Assembly (NCBI RefSeq): GCF_008692195.1
Contig: NZ_RXOM01000060.1
Coordinates: forward strand, 143,234 to 207,233
Source: Salegentibacter sp. R32
Lineage (GTDB): Bacteria; Bacteroidota; Bacteroidia; Flavobacteriales; Flavobacteriaceae
Direction: 5' to 3'
Length of the DNA stretch: 64,000 nt
The number at the start of each line of letters is the position of its first letter. Position 1 is the first letter of the stretch. Positions 35,196-45,408 of the stretch are shown here, one piece after another. The notes under the pieces were generated by a model, which ran no database searches, was not told the DNA's origin, and saw only the letters and a list, made by a program, of their open reading frames with translations. The position numbers and the translations under genes are program-made.

Positions 35196-37235
35196 TTAGT
35201 AATTATTTGTCGGATTTGCAGAGTCTTCAGAAGTTTCTTCTTCTGTAGGTTTAGATTTTTCTTCTACTTCTTCCGGAGTTTGGTCGGTAAGCTTTTTTTC
35301 TTCTTCATTTTTGTGATGTGGACGATTACCGAAAATTCGCTGTAAATCGTCTTTGAAAATCACTTCCTTGTCTAATAAAATTTCAGCAAGTTCAGTCAGT
35401 TTATCTTTATGCTCCGTAAGTAATTCAATAGCTCGCTGATATTGCTCCTCAATAATATTGGAAATCTCTTTATCTATTAACTCTGAAGTCTTTTCACTAT
35501 AAGGTTTGGTGAAGTTATATTCTCCTTGTCCACTAGAATCGTAATAGGTTAAATTTCCAATTTTATCATTCAATCCGTAGATAGTTACCATTGCTTTTGC
35601 TTGTTTGGTGACTTTCTCTAAATCGCTCAGCGCTCCGGTAGATATTTTATTGAAAATTACTTTCTCGGCAGCGCGGCCACCCATAGTGGCGCACATTTCA
35701 TCTAACATTTGTTCAGGACGAACAATTAAACGCTCTTCAGGTAAATACCAAGCTGCTCCTAAAGATTGACCTCTCGGTACAATCGTAACTTTTACTAATG
35801 GTGCAGCGTGTTCTAGCATCCAACTTACTGTGGCGTGACCGGCTTCGTGAAAAGCAATGGCTTTCTTTTCTTCTGGAGTGATGATTTTATTTTTCTTCTC
35901 TAGACCACCCACGATTCTATCTACCGCATCTAAGAAATCTTGTTTGCCAACTGCTTTGTTCCCTTTACGGGCAGCAATTAATGCAGCTTCGTTACAAACA
36001 TTGGCAATATCTGCTCCAGAGAATCCCGGGGTTTGTTTCGCTAAAAATTCAGTATCTAATTCGTCGGCCACTTTTTTAAGTGGACGTAAGTGTACTTCAA
36101 ATATTTCTTTACGCTCCCTCACATCGGGAAGGTCTACATAAATTTGCCTGTCAAAACGTCCGGCACGCATCAATGCTTTATCTAACACATCTGCACGGTT
36201 GGTAGCGGCTACCACAATTACGTTGGTGTTGGTGCCAAAACCATCCATTTCGGTTAATAATTGGTTTAACGTATTTTCACGTTCATCGTTAGACCCCGAG
36301 AAATTACTTTTTCCACGTGCTCTACCAATCGCATCAATTTCATCTATAAAGATAATGGATGGAGATTTTTCTTTGGCTTGTTTAAATAAATCCCGTACAC
36401 GTGAAGCACCCACTCCTACAAACATCTCTACAAAATCTGAACCTGAGAGTGAAAAGAAAGGTACTTTTGCTTCTCCGGCTACCGCTTTTGCCAATAAAGT
36501 TTTACCGGTTCCCGGAGGGCCTACCAATAAAGCTCCTTTAGGAATTTTACCACCAAGTGAAGTATATTTTTCAGGTTGTTTTAAGAAATCTACAATTTCC
36601 TGTACTTCTTCTTTTGCGCCTTCAAGCCCCGCAACATCTTTAAAAGAAGTTTTTACATCGGTATTTTGGTCAAAAAGTTTCGCTTTAGATTTACCAATAT
36701 TGAAGATTTGACCTCCGGCACCTCCACCGGCTCCGCCACTCATTCTTCTCATAATGAAAATCCAAATACCAAATAGTAGAATAAAAGGAAGTAGGGTAAG
36801 TAAGATATCTCCCCAATAGTTTTGATGGGTTTCAAATTCAATATCGGTAGCTAAATTATTTTCCTCTTTAATGTCATTAAAATTCTTTTGAAAATTTTCT
36901 AAGCTACCTATTTCAAAAGTATAAGCAGGCGTATCTCCTGCCGGAAGAAATTCTTTTTCCTGAGTTTTTTCATGAACAGGCTTTTGTTTTGCTTCATCGG
37001 TTAAATATACGTTTGCCTGTTTGTGGTTAACAACAATAACCTTTTTTACATCACCTTCTTTAAGAAAATTTTGAAATTGACTAATATTGGTTTTTGCAGG
37101 TTCATTGAAGCCCATGCTTCCTCCAAAAAAATTAAGTCCTAAGAAGATAAGGACAATTCCAATATAAATCCAATACGAGTTAAATTTAGGTTTTTTATTG
37201 TCGGGTCTTTTTTTATTGTTCTGCTCGTTGGCCAT
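35196..37235 (-). CDS. ftsH: ATP-dependent zinc metalloprotease FtsH
   Basis: 679 aa. Two membrane helices (about 21-37 and 143-161) flank a periplasmic domain; the AAA module has Walker A GPPGTGKT at 239-246, Walker [12 protein letters not shown] and the second region of homology ([19 protein letters not shown]); the peptidase has zinc motif HEAGH near 463-467. The C-terminal 40 residues are acidic and disordered. It degrades misfolded and regulatory membrane proteins. It follows rsfS by 21 nt. Confidence 0.97.
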   Translation of the reverse strand: MANEQNNKKRPDNKKPKFNSYWIYIGIVLIFLGLNFFGGSMGFNEPAKTNISQFQNFLKEGDVKKVIVVNHKQANVYLTDEAKQKPVHEKTQEKEFLPAGDTPAYTFEIGSLENFQKNFNDIKEENNLATDIEFETHQNYWGDILLTLLPFILLFGIWIFIMRRMSGGAGGGAGGQIFNIGKSKAKLFDQNTDVKTSFKDVAGLEGAKEEVQEIVDFLKQPEKYTSLGGKIPKGALLVGPPGTGKTLLAKAVAGEAKVPFFSLSGSDFVEMFVGVGASRVRDLFKQAKEKSPSIIFIDEIDAIGRARGKSNFSGSNDERENTLNQLLTEMDGFGTNTNVIVVAATNRADVLDKALMRAGRFDRQIYVDLPDVRERKEIFEVHLRPLKKVADELDTEFLAKQTPGFSGADIANVCNEAALIAARKGNKAVGKQDFLDAVDRIVGGLEKKNKIITPEEKKAIAFHEAGHATVSWMLEHAAPLVKVTIVPRGQSLGAAWYLPEERLIVRPEQMLDEMCATMGGRAAEKVIFNKISTGALSDLEKVTKQAKAMVTIYGLNDKIGNLTYYDSSGQGEYNFTKPYSEKTSELIDKEISNIIEEQYQRAIELLTEHKDKLTELAEILLDKEVIFKDDLQRIFGNRPHHKNEEEKKLTDQTPEEVEEKSKPTEEETSEDSANPTNNY

Positions 37236-37256
37236 TTTAATTCTTTCTAGTAAATT

Positions 37257-37628
37257 TTAATAATCGGTTTCAATAGTAGTGGTTTTTGCGTCTCCCCACA
37301 AACTTTCAATATCATAATATTCCCTAACGTGTTTTTGGAAAACGTGTACTACTACATTTACGTAGTCCATAAGTACCCATTCTGCATTTTCGGTACCTTC
37401 TACGTGCCAAGGCTTGTCTTTGATTGCCTTGCTAACAGTTTTTTGGATAGAGTTTACAATAGCATTTACTTGAGTGTTTGATGTACCATTGCAAATAATG
37501 AAATAGTCACAAACCGTATTCTCAATTTCCCTAAGGTCCAAGATTTGTATATTTTTCCCTTTTACCTCTTCAATCCCCTGCAATATATGTGTTATAAGTT
37601 GGTCTGTGTTATTTTCTTTGTTTACCAT
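37257..37628 (-). CDS. rsfS: Ribosomal silencing factor RsfS
   Basis: 123 aa, matching the Iojap/RsfS family: DLREIENTVCDYFIICNGTS, HVEGTENAEWVLMDYVNVVVHVF and EYYDIESLWGDAK. It binds ribosomal protein L14 and prevents subunit joining in starvation. It leads the rsfS-ftsH operon and is divergent from birA across 83 bp. A perfect -7-type TAACTTTG on the minus strand (37656-37649) overlaps the palindrome TTTGCGCAAA (37643-37652). Confidence 0.95.
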   Translation of the reverse strand: MVNKENNTDQLITHILQGIEEVKGKNIQILDLREIENTVCDYFIICNGTSNTQVNAIVNSIQKTVSKAIKDKPWHVEGTENAEWVLMDYVNVVVHVFQKHVREYYDIESLWGDAKTTTIETDY

Positions 37629-37642
37629 TAAAATTTAATTGT

Positions 37643-37656
37643 TTTGCGCAAAGTTA
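37643..37656 (-). promoter_or_regulatory. Probable rsfS-ftsH promoter -7 element
   Basis: Minus-strand TAACTTTG (37656-37649) fits TAnnTTTG exactly, and the perfect 10-bp palindrome TTTGCGCAAA overlaps it. No convincing TTTG was found 19-21 bp upstream. The predicted start is about 14 nt ahead of the rsfS ATG. Confidence 0.4.
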
Positions 37657-37711
37657 TTATTTTTTAAGCTTTTTTTGTATCCTAATTTAAACATTCTTTC
37701 ATTAAGTCTCC

Positions 37712-38443
37712 ATGCGAAGTATCAAAGTCCTTGCCACCGATTCTACCAACCTGTTTTTAAGAGAGCTTTTCAGGGAAGAACCTGACATCGAAAATTGCTA
37801 TGTAGTGACCGAAGAACAGACCAAAGGAAAAGGACAGATGGGTGCAGGCTGGGCTTCTGAAAAAGGCAAAAACCTTACGTTTAGCTTGCTGTTGAATGAT
37901 TTGAATTTAAAGATCGATGAGCAGTTTAAGCTGAGTGCTATCGTAGCAATGAGTATTATTGAAGTGTTGAAAAAGCTTCAAATTCCTAAAATGAAGATAA
38001 AATGGCCAAACGACATATTGGCAGAAAATTTGAAAATCTGTGGAATTTTAATTGAAAACATTCTCGTAAGTGGCAGGGTAGGAAGTACAATTATTGGGAT
38101 TGGCTTAAATGTAAATCAATTGGAATTTGAAAATTTACCACAGGCAGCTTCCCTAAAAAAACTAACCGGAGTTCATTTTGATTTGGATTATTTATTGAAA
38201 TTGTTGGTAAATACCATTGAGAAAAATATTTATGAAAAAAAAGATTGGAAAATAGAAGCTGTTTTAAATGAATATTATTCACATCTTTTTAGGTTAAATA
38301 AAGCTTCAACTTTTGAATTTCCTCACGGCGAAAGAAAAACAGGAATCATAAAAAAAGTCTCCAAACAAGGACGATTAATCATTTTGTTTGAAGACCATAT
38401 CGAACAAGAATTTGATATTAAGGAAATAAAATTGCTTTACTAA
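37712..38443 (+). CDS. birA: Biotin--[acetyl-CoA-carboxylase] ligase
   Basis: 243 aa, catalytic domain only, without the N-terminal DNA-binding domain, so it is an enzyme and not a repressor. Motifs: ATDSTNLFLR, EQTKGKGQMGAGW (the GRGRxG-type biotinyl-AMP loop, here GKGQMG), KIKWPNDILAENLKICGIL and GIGLNVNQ. It attaches biotin to carboxylase carrier proteins. Its last four bases overlap the convergent SRPBCC gene. Confidence 0.95.
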   Translation: MRSIKVLATDSTNLFLRELFREEPDIENCYVVTEEQTKGKGQMGAGWASEKGKNLTFSLLLNDLNLKIDEQFKLSAIVAMSIIEVLKKLQIPKMKIKWPNDILAENLKICGILIENILVSGRVGSTIIGIGLNVNQLEFENLPQAASLKKLTGVHFDLDYLLKLLVNTIEKNIYEKKDWKIEAVLNEYYSHLFRLNKASTFEFPHGERKTGIIKKVSKQGRLIILFEDHIEQEFDIKEIKLLY

Positions 38444-38832
38444 AGCTTCCCTAAATTCTCGCTTAAGGTATTGATGAATTTTTTTAACGGAGATTTAATC
38501 ATCATCGCCATCATCGAGTTAAATTCCCCATCAAAAATTAGCTGAACTTTACTGGTTTCAGCATCTATTTCTTCTATTTCTGCTTTTAAAGTGAAAGGAA
38601 ATTTATCACTTGCCGAACCTAAAACCGCAGTTTTATACGGGACTTTCTCCTGCATTTTCAGTTTAATTTCCGGCATTCCTTTCAATTGGAAAAGAAAACT
38701 TTCTTCTCCTTTAATTTCAAACTTCTGAATACTCTCAGGCATAATTTTCTCATAATTATGCACGTCGGTTAAAAATTCAAAAACCTGTTGTTGAGTTTTA
38801 TTTACTTGGGCTGTGTTGCTTTCTAAATGCAT
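38440..38832 (-). CDS. SRPBCC-superfamily (START-like) protein
   Basis: 130 aa with the CoxG/Bet v 1-like pattern: a first strand and helix QVFEFLTDVHNYEKIMPES, a central beta sheet (FLFQLKGMPEIKLKMQEKV, KVQLIFDGEFNSMM) and a long C-terminal helix (SPLKKFINTLSENLGKL). Such folds bind hydrophobic ligands; no specific ligand can be read. It follows pyrE by 6 nt, a conserved Flavobacteriaceae arrangement. Function unknown. Confidence 0.75.
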   Translation of the reverse strand: MHLESNTAQVNKTQQQVFEFLTDVHNYEKIMPESIQKFEIKGEESFLFQLKGMPEIKLKMQEKVPYKTAVLGSASDKFPFTLKAEIEEIDAETSKVQLIFDGEFNSMMAMMIKSPLKKFINTLSENLGKL

Positions 38833-38838
38833 GTTGTT

Positions 38839-39483
38839 TTATTTTGGTGACCAATTTGCAGGGTCTTGACGCCATTTTCTTAACGTACCTGCTTCTTCTT
38901 TATTTAAATAACTGGTTTCAAAGGCTTGTTCAATTAAATGCTCGTAATTACTAAGCACATTTACATGAACATGTTCTTTTTCGAAGTTTTCTTCAGCAAT
39001 ATCAAAACCATACGAGAAAATAGCAATCATTCCTTTTACGGTTGCATTGGCTTCTTTTAAAGCTTTCACCGCATTTAAACTACTTTTTCCGGTACTAATT
39101 AAATCTTCAATCACGACAACGTGCTGGCCGCTCTCCAGATGACCTTCAATTTGGTTTTTTCTACCGTGTTTTTTCGCTTCGGGCCTTACATAAACAAAAG
39201 GTAAGCCTAAATACTCGGCTACCAACATTCCAATACCAATTGCTCCGGTAGCTACGCCGGCAATCACATCGGGCTTTCCGTAAATTTGCTCTACGTGTTT
39301 GGCCATATGTTCCCGAATGTAATTTCTAATAGGTGGATAGGAAAGTACAACGCGGTTATCACAATAAATTGGAGACTTCCAACCGCTTGCCCATGTAAAA
39401 GGTTCTTGCGGATTTAATTTTATTGCTTTAATTTGCAATAAAAGTTCGGCTGTTTTTTTAGCTGTTTCTTTATCTAAAATCAT
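38839..39483 (-). CDS. pyrE: Orotate phosphoribosyltransferase
   Basis: 214 aa from ATG 39483; a longer frame to 39522 would overlap the divergent NUDIX gene and adds no conserved sequence. The OPRT motifs are KSPIYCDNRVVLSYP, GVATGAIGIGMLVAEYL, VRPEAKKHGRKNQIEG and the PRPP loop HVVVIEDLISTGKSSL. It makes orotidine 5'-phosphate in pyrimidine synthesis. A perfect minus-strand -7 element TACATTTG (39496-39489) would start transcription almost at this ATG. Confidence 0.95.
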   Translation of the reverse strand: MILDKETAKKTAELLLQIKAIKLNPQEPFTWASGWKSPIYCDNRVVLSYPPIRNYIREHMAKHVEQIYGKPDVIAGVATGAIGIGMLVAEYLGLPFVYVRPEAKKHGRKNQIEGHLESGQHVVVIEDLISTGKSSLNAVKALKEANATVKGMIAIFSYGFDIAEENFEKEHVHVNVLSNYEHLIEQAFETSYLNKEEAGTLRKWRQDPANWSPK

Positions 39484-39488
39484 ACCTG

Positions 39489-39496
39489 CAAATGTA
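39489..39496 (-). promoter_or_regulatory. pyrE -7 element overlapping the NUDIX start codon
   Basis: Minus-strand TACATTTG is a perfect TAnnTTTG match that includes the complement of the NUDIX ATG (39492-39494). The expected start point is near 39482, i.e. at the pyrE ATG itself. No good TTTG partner at the correct distance was found, so this is tentative. Confidence 0.4.
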
Positions 39497-40115
39497 TAAA
39501 GTTTTTGTGAAAGATATACCAATAATTCTTTCTACCAAAAAAGAAATTGGAGATAAATACACTTCTATACCTATAAAAAAAGTGAAGCTGAAAAAGCTTA
39601 TCAAGAAGATTTTAAAAGGTGAAATTTTATACGTGAACCTATACCACAAGAAGGAAGAAAAGCTATTAAAGCATTTACGAAAAAAAATTAAACCTATTGT
39701 AGCAGGCGGTGGTTTAGTGTATAACCCGAAAGGGGAAATTCTTTTTATTTACAGAAATAACAGATGGGATTTACCCAAAGGGAAAGCTGAAAAAAACGAA
39801 ACCATTGAAGAAACTTCCATTCGTGAAGTAGAGGAAGAAACCATGGTGGAAGGTTTGCGGATTACTGAATTTTTGCAAACTACATATCATGTAATGAGGC
39901 GTAAGGGGAAATTTAGGCTGAAGGAAACCCATTGGTTTGAAATGAAAACTGATTTTGACGGCGAATTGATTCCGCAGGAAAATGAAGGAATTACTAAAGT
40001 AGAGTGGAAAAATTTTGAAAAAACACAAGAAGCTTTAAAAGAATCTTACGAGAATATAAAACTCCTTTTTCCGAAGGAATATTTAATTCAGCATCCTAAA
40101 AATAGGGTATCGTAA
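39492..40115 (+). CDS. NUDIX hydrolase
   Basis: 207 aa. The N-terminal 65 residues are a family-specific extension rich in Lys; the NUDIX box is GKAEKNETIEETSIREVEEE (positions about 97-116) within the fold GGGLVYNPKGEILFIYRNNRWDLPKG. Close to the diadenosine-polyphosphate or NUDIX-with-N-extension group seen beside pyrE in Flavobacteriaceae. It hydrolyses a nucleoside diphosphate linked to another moiety; the substrate cannot be read. The 3' end overlaps the convergent M14 gene by 33 bp. Confidence 0.88.
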   Translation: MYKVFVKDIPIILSTKKEIGDKYTSIPIKKVKLKKLIKKILKGEILYVNLYHKKEEKLLKHLRKKIKPIVAGGGLVYNPKGEILFIYRNNRWDLPKGKAEKNETIEETSIREVEEETMVEGLRITEFLQTTYHVMRRKGKFRLKETHWFEMKTDFDGELIPQENEGITKVEWKNFEKTQEALKESYENIKLLFPKEYLIQHPKNRVS

Positions 40116-41840
40116 ATGTTCTTTTTCATAATTTTCAGAATGTTTGTAAATCCAATCTAATTGGGAATACCAATTTTTCCTGAATTTTTTATCGGCTTTT
40201 TTAATAGAATCAAATTCCTTTTTTAGTAAAGTGTCATTTTCTATCATTTGAAGCGCTTTATCTTCAAAAACATAAGGAGAGAAATGTTCTTTTTGCTGAA
40301 GAACAGTGTCAAAGAAATTCCAATTAAAAAATGAATCTTCAGCGATAGGCTCTAAGGTTTCCATTAAATACCTAATGCCTTTTTGTTCAGTAGAAACGAT
40401 AAAGTCTCCTTTTCTAAGTCGAAGGCTATCATTGTAAGTTTCCACTTCAGTATTAAAATGAGAATAATGTCCTTCGTAAGCTTGATTTCGAGTTTCGTAA
40501 TCTTTAATACGATAAATTTCCACTTCCAGTAAAGTGTCTTTTTCAAGAGGCTGCATTTCAATATGATTCAATTTTAATAAATCAACTACTTGCCACCATC
40601 CTTGTGGTACGATATAAGCTTTAGGAATGGAAACAGTATCACTAGGCTTAAAATAATTATAATAGGGAATGCTATCTTTTGTATAGGGTTGGTCTCTATT
40701 ATATTTTAATCTATCTAAACCAGTTACTTCACTTTTTACAATCGTATCTTGAAAACCTTTAAACTGAAGTGTAGAGTTTTTTGAACTATCTATTTTATAA
40801 TTAAGATAATACTCCTTTTTAGTTGAAAAATAATCTTTATTGACCGCTCTTGCCCCAATAATTTTTGTTGAATTTTTATCGATAATATTAATGGTTGTCA
40901 ACATAAATTGATAAGTACCTCTCACTCTTTGCGCGTAAGGTTTTAACATATGAGTTTCCAACATCATTCCCATCGTATTAAAGAGTGTTGTATATCCTGT
41001 TGAATATCTTGGAGAATCATTGAATTGAGAAAATCCCGCTTTTGGACTTTGGTTAAAAACATTTACATAAGGAGTAATGGGCCAATCTTTTTTAGCTAAA
41101 CTATCTTCCAGTGCCGGCATAAATTCATGATGAATATATTTTCCCAATTCACTATTCAATTTGTCATGCTGTGTGAGTAAATGCGTAAGTGTGTATTGAT
41201 AATCGGCCCCATTACTTACATGATTATCAATAAAAACATCAGGGTTTAAATAATGAAAAATCTCATAAAAAGCTCTTGTATTTTTGGTATCGGCTTTTAT
41301 AAAATCACGATTAAGATCATAGTTTCTAGCATTTCCTCTAAAACCATAAGACTCCGGGCCATTTTGATTGGCTCTGGAAGTTGAATTTCGGTTAAGTGCA
41401 CCGCCAATATTATAAACCGGGATGGTAGCAATAATTGTATTTTCAGGAATCGAAATAGAATCTTGCGCTAAATCACGGAACAATAACATCGTAGCATCAA
41501 TACCATCGCTTTCCCCCGGATGAATTCCGTTGTTGATTAAGAGTACTTGTTTTTCTTGCGGAAAATTTTCTGGATCAAACTCACTATCAGGATTAAAAAT
41601 AGCTAAGTGAAGCGGTTCTCCACTATCAGTTTTTCCAAATTCTTCCAAAGAAACGCTCGAATAAGCATCATCCAATTCATTGTAAAAATCGATAACCTCT
41701 TCATAAGTAGCTGTTTCTTTCCCATTAGATTTTTCAAATCGTGTAGAAAGATCGTATTCCTTTACGAGTTTATATTTAGAAAGGTCACAAGAATAAAATA
41801 AGAAAGAAAAAATATATAAAAGTAAAATTACTTTTTTCAT
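40083..41840 (-). CDS. M14-family zinc carboxypeptidase-like lipoprotein
   Basis: 585 aa with lipobox LFYSC near residue 18. The zinc site reads NNGIHPGESDGIDA (His and Glu) and a later His in VFIDNHVSNGADYQYT; NARNYDLNRDF supplies the substrate Arg/Asn segment. The catalytic Glu usually lies further on, in the region GMMLETHMLKPY. It likely trims C-terminal residues of peptides at the cell envelope. The last 33 bp overlap the convergent NUDIX gene. Confidence 0.88.
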   Translation of the reverse strand: MKKVILLLYIFSFLFYSCDLSKYKLVKEYDLSTRFEKSNGKETATYEEVIDFYNELDDAYSSVSLEEFGKTDSGEPLHLAIFNPDSEFDPENFPQEKQVLLINNGIHPGESDGIDATMLLFRDLAQDSISIPENTIIATIPVYNIGGALNRNSTSRANQNGPESYGFRGNARNYDLNRDFIKADTKNTRAFYEIFHYLNPDVFIDNHVSNGADYQYTLTHLLTQHDKLNSELGKYIHHEFMPALEDSLAKKDWPITPYVNVFNQSPKAGFSQFNDSPRYSTGYTTLFNTMGMMLETHMLKPYAQRVRGTYQFMLTTINIIDKNSTKIIGARAVNKDYFSTKKEYYLNYKIDSSKNSTLQFKGFQDTIVKSEVTGLDRLKYNRDQPYTKDSIPYYNYFKPSDTVSIPKAYIVPQGWWQVVDLLKLNHIEMQPLEKDTLLEVEIYRIKDYETRNQAYEGHYSHFNTEVETYNDSLRLRKGDFIVSTEQKGIRYLMETLEPIAEDSFFNWNFFDTVLQQKEHFSPYVFEDKALQMIENDTLLKKEFDSIKKADKKFRKNWYSQLDWIYKHSENYEKEHLRYPIFRMLN

Positions 41841-41986
41841 ACTCAGAATAATTTGATATACAAATTTACTAATAATCTAAAATACCTTTATTTATTCTAA
41901 TTTAAGTTGTTAAATAAATATTAATACAAAGCTGAGGTTTTAGGTTGGAGTATTTATAAATTAAATTGGTGCAAAAATTAGCAACT

Positions 41987-43291
41987 ATGAACGTTTCAAA
42001 AAACTACACTTTTTTATTAGGGATATTTTTTTTGAATTTTCTCCTGATTGGTTGTATGGGAGAAAAAAAAGCTTCTTTAAGTGAAAAAGAAAGAGCACAA
42101 GTTAAGGAAGATAGTACAACAACTACCGTAAAAACTGCTGTAGGAGATTTAGTACTTCCTCCTCCTTACGCTACAGAATCTGTTAGAAATACTAGTAAAA
42201 TAATAGGTTGGGATGTTCGTGAATCTCCCGTAGTTCCTAATGACTTTACAGTAAGCAGATTTGCCGATAATCTAGATCATCCCCGCTGGATGTACATTGG
42301 GCCTAATGGAGATATTTTTGTGGCTGAAAGTAATGATGCAAGTTCAAGTCCCAACAAAATAAAACTACTGAGGGATACTGATAATAATAATGTGGTAAAT
42401 GAAGAACACATTTTTCTTGATGATCTTAATCAACCTTTTGGAATGTTGATTATTGGTGATTACTTCTATGTAGCCAATGTAGATGCTTTAGTAAGATACC
42501 CTTACAAAGCAGGACAAACAAAAATCACAGCCGAACCAGAAGTAATTAAAGAGTTACCCGCAGGAGGTTATAATCACCATTGGACGAGAAACATAATTGC
42601 CAATAAATACAATTCAAAAATTTACATCACGGTCGGTTCTTCGTCGAACGTTGGGGAACATGGTATGGAAAAAGAAGAACGAAGAGCAAATATTTTAGAA
42701 ATAAATCCTGATGGTTCAGGTGAAAAAGTTTATGCTGCCGGAATTAGAAATCCTATTGGGATGGATTGGAATCCCATTACAGGAGAATTATGGACAGCAG
42801 TAAACGAACGCGATAAATTAGGAGATAACTTAGTGCCAGATTATGCCACGAGTGTAGAAGAAGATGGTTGGTATGGTTGGCCTTATTCTTATTATGGGCA
42901 AATTAGGGATCCAAGATGGAAAGACGATCCGCATCCAAAAATGGTAGAAAAAGCAATAGTGCCCGATGTGCCACTAGGTTCTCATACCGCCTCTATTGGA
43001 CTTACTTTTTATACCGAAAATAAATTTCCGCAGAAATACAGAAATGGAGCGTTCATAGGGCAACACGGTTCTTGGAACAGATCAAAATTAGCTGGATATA
43101 AAATTGTTTTTATTCCTTTTGATGAAAATGGAAACCCACAACAGCCCGAAGATTTTATGACAGGCTTTATAGCAAATGAAGACGGAACAGAAGTGCACGG
43201 AAGACCGGTGGGAGTAACACAAACGCCAGATGGAGATTTATTAGTTACCGATGATGATGGTGGCGTAATTTGGGTAGTTTCAGCTCAATAA
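41987..43291 (+). CDS. Sorbosone-dehydrogenase/PQQ-type beta-propeller lipoprotein
   Basis: 434 aa from ATG 41987; an in-frame TTG at 41966 adds seven residues in front of the signal peptide. Lipobox LIGC near residue 21. The six-bladed GSDH propeller is seen as DHPRWMYIGPNGDIFVAES, LNQPFGMLIIGDYFYVAN, YAAGIRNPIGMDWNPITGEL and EEDGWYGWPYSYYG. Family members oxidise aldose sugars using PQQ; here the catalytic His sits in NHHWTRNI. The substrate is unknown. A TonB receptor gene follows by 22 nt and may bring in a cofactor or metal. Confidence 0.85.
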   Translation: MNVSKNYTFLLGIFFLNFLLIGCMGEKKASLSEKERAQVKEDSTTTTVKTAVGDLVLPPPYATESVRNTSKIIGWDVRESPVVPNDFTVSRFADNLDHPRWMYIGPNGDIFVAESNDASSSPNKIKLLRDTDNNNVVNEEHIFLDDLNQPFGMLIIGDYFYVANVDALVRYPYKAGQTKITAEPEVIKELPAGGYNHHWTRNIIANKYNSKIYITVGSSSNVGEHGMEKEERRANILEINPDGSGEKVYAAGIRNPIGMDWNPITGELWTAVNERDKLGDNLVPDYATSVEEDGWYGWPYSYYGQIRDPRWKDDPHPKMVEKAIVPDVPLGSHTASIGLTFYTENKFPQKYRNGAFIGQHGSWNRSKLAGYKIVFIPFDENGNPQQPEDFMTGFIANEDGTEVHGRPVGVTQTPDGDLLVTDDDGGVIWVVSAQ

Positions 43292-43313
43292 TAATTTAAA
43301 AATAATATTTTTT

Positions 43314-45408
43314 TTGAAAATTTCAACTTATCTCTTAGCAGCGCTAAGTATATGTTGTACAACTTTTACACAGGCTCAGGAAAAACAAACTGAGCCTGTT
43401 TTAGATAGTACAACATTACCACAAGTTTTATTAAAAGGAACCGGCATCCAATCAGAATTAAAGAAAACCCCGGCTGCTGTAAATTTACTGGATAATACAG
43501 AACTTAATCGAAGTACACCAACACTTTTAACCGCCTCTTTTAATCGAATTCCCGGAGTTTACACACAAGAAGGAGCTTTAAATACCAATCGTATCACTAT
43601 TCGTGGGATTGGTGCCCGGGCGCAATACGGAACCAACCGACTCAAGGCCTATTTTAATGAAATCCCAATCACAACAGGCGATGGACAAACCGCCATAAAC
43701 GATATTGATTTGGAAGCGATTGAAAGTGTAGAAATTATTAAAGGCACCAATTCCAGTTTGTACGGTTCCGGTTTAGGAGGTGTGTTACATTTATTTGCTT
43801 ATGAACCGGGTGAAGAACGATCTTTCGCTAAAGTCTCCAGTAATTTTGGAAGTTATCAAATGCTTAAAAATACAGCAAGCGTAGGCTATTCAGATTCAAA
43901 AAAATCGCTTTTTGCCACTTACAATCATTTGCAAAGTGAAGGCTATCGGGAAAATTCAGATTACGATCGAAAATCTTTCAATTTTAATGGAACTTTATAT
44001 TCAGGAGAAAATTCAGCATTCAGTTTTATAGGAAATTTTACGAGATTAAAAGCTGAAATTCCTAGTTCTATTAGTAAAACAGATTTTAAAGAAAATCCTG
44101 AAGCTGCAGCTTATACTTGGAATGCTGCAAATGGTTATGAGTCTTATGACCGTTTTTTAATGGGAGTTTCCTACACACAGCATTTTACTGAAAACTTTAA
44201 AAACACCACTAGTGTTTTCATCAATAGTAGAGATGCTTATGAACCTCGACCTTTTGATATTTTGAAAGAAAATAGCTTCAGTATGGGGGCAAGAACACGT
44301 TTTAATTATACAACCAATTTATTTTCTTTTCCTGCGGAAGCAAGTCTGGGGGGAGAATATTTAAATGAAAATTACGATGGAAGCAAGTACGAAAACCTTT
44401 ATGAAGATTTCCCAAATCAAGGAAGCGTTCGCGGAAGCCAAATTGCCAATTTTGAACAGGACCGAAATTATTACAATCTTTTCGCACAACTGAATTTGCA
44501 ACTCTTTCCAAAGCTAAAATTAGTCGGCGGACTTAATGTCAACATAACCGATTATGCATTAACAGATTTGTATGCTGAAGATAATATCGACCAAACCGGT
44601 GATTTCCAATTTGAAACCATTTGGTCACCAAGAATTGCAGCTTTATATGAATTGACTTCAACTAAAAATTTGTACATCAATATTTCCAAAGGTTTTTCAA
44701 CGCCAACAGTCGATGAAACTTTAACACCTGAAGGATTAATTAATACCAGTTTAAAACCAGAAATAGGTTGGAATTATGAACTTGGTTTTAAAGGAAATTG
44801 GTTCAAGAATTTCTATACCGAAATCGCTCTATACACCATTCAAATAAATGATTTATTAGTCGCAGAACGGATAGCTGAAGATCAATATATTGGGACTAAT
44901 GCTGGAAAAACCGATCATAACGGAGCCGAAATTCTACTGAAATACAAATGGGAATTATCTTCAAAAATTAGCTTGCAGCCTTACGCTTCAGCAAATTTTA
45001 ATTTTTATAAGTTTGATGAATTTACAGACGCAGGAAATGATTATAGCGGAAATGATTTAACCGGAGTTCCTGATAAAAAAATAAATATTGGTATAGATTT
45101 AATGACAGAAAGTGGTTTCCGTTTTTTTAGTAATGCGTTGTTTGTTTCAGAAATTCCGTTGAATGATGCCAATTCGTTGTACAGCGATAGTTATCATTTA
45201 ATCAATTTAAAAGCAGCTTATGATTTTGCAGTATTTCAAGATTTCAAAATCAACTTACATGGTCGGCGTTAATAATTTATTAGATGAACATTATGCAGTA
45301 AGTATTTTACCCAATGCAGTTGCTTACGGAAATAGTGAACCTCGCTATTATTACCCCGGTAATAATCGTAATTTTTACGGTGGCGTAGGAGTGAAGTATT
45401 TGTTTTAG
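43314..45408 (+). pseudogene. TonB-dependent receptor, frameshifted near the C-terminus
   Basis: The first frame (TTG 43314 to stop 45272) gives 652 aa with signal peptide, TonB-type plug (NRIPGVYTQEGALNTNR, TIRGIGARAQYG, IKGTNSSLYGSGLGGVL) and barrel, but ends abruptly at FKINLHGRR. The next frame continues at once with VGVNNLLDEHYAVSILP and ends GGVGVKYLF, the normal receptor C-terminus. One extra G in CATGGTCGG at 45261-45262 accounts for it: without it the text reads INLHVGVNNLLDE. The truncated form lacks the last barrel strands and terminal Phe needed for outer-membrane assembly. It follows the PQQ-type dehydrogenase gene. A sequencing error cannot be excluded. Confidence 0.85.

Noticed and set aside
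36199..36711. 170-codon plus-strand open frame opposite ftsH
   Set aside because: It is antisense to the AAA domain of a clearly real gene; its length follows from the codon use of ftsH and it has no domain or signal.
44302..44511. Antisense open frames inside the TonB receptor and other large genes
   Set aside because: Several short frames on the opposite strand lack start context, signal or family residues and are by-products of coding sequence.
45220..45408. Separate 62-codon gene after the TonB receptor
   Set aside because: Its sequence is the missing C-terminus of the receptor in the next frame, so it is part of the frameshifted gene.
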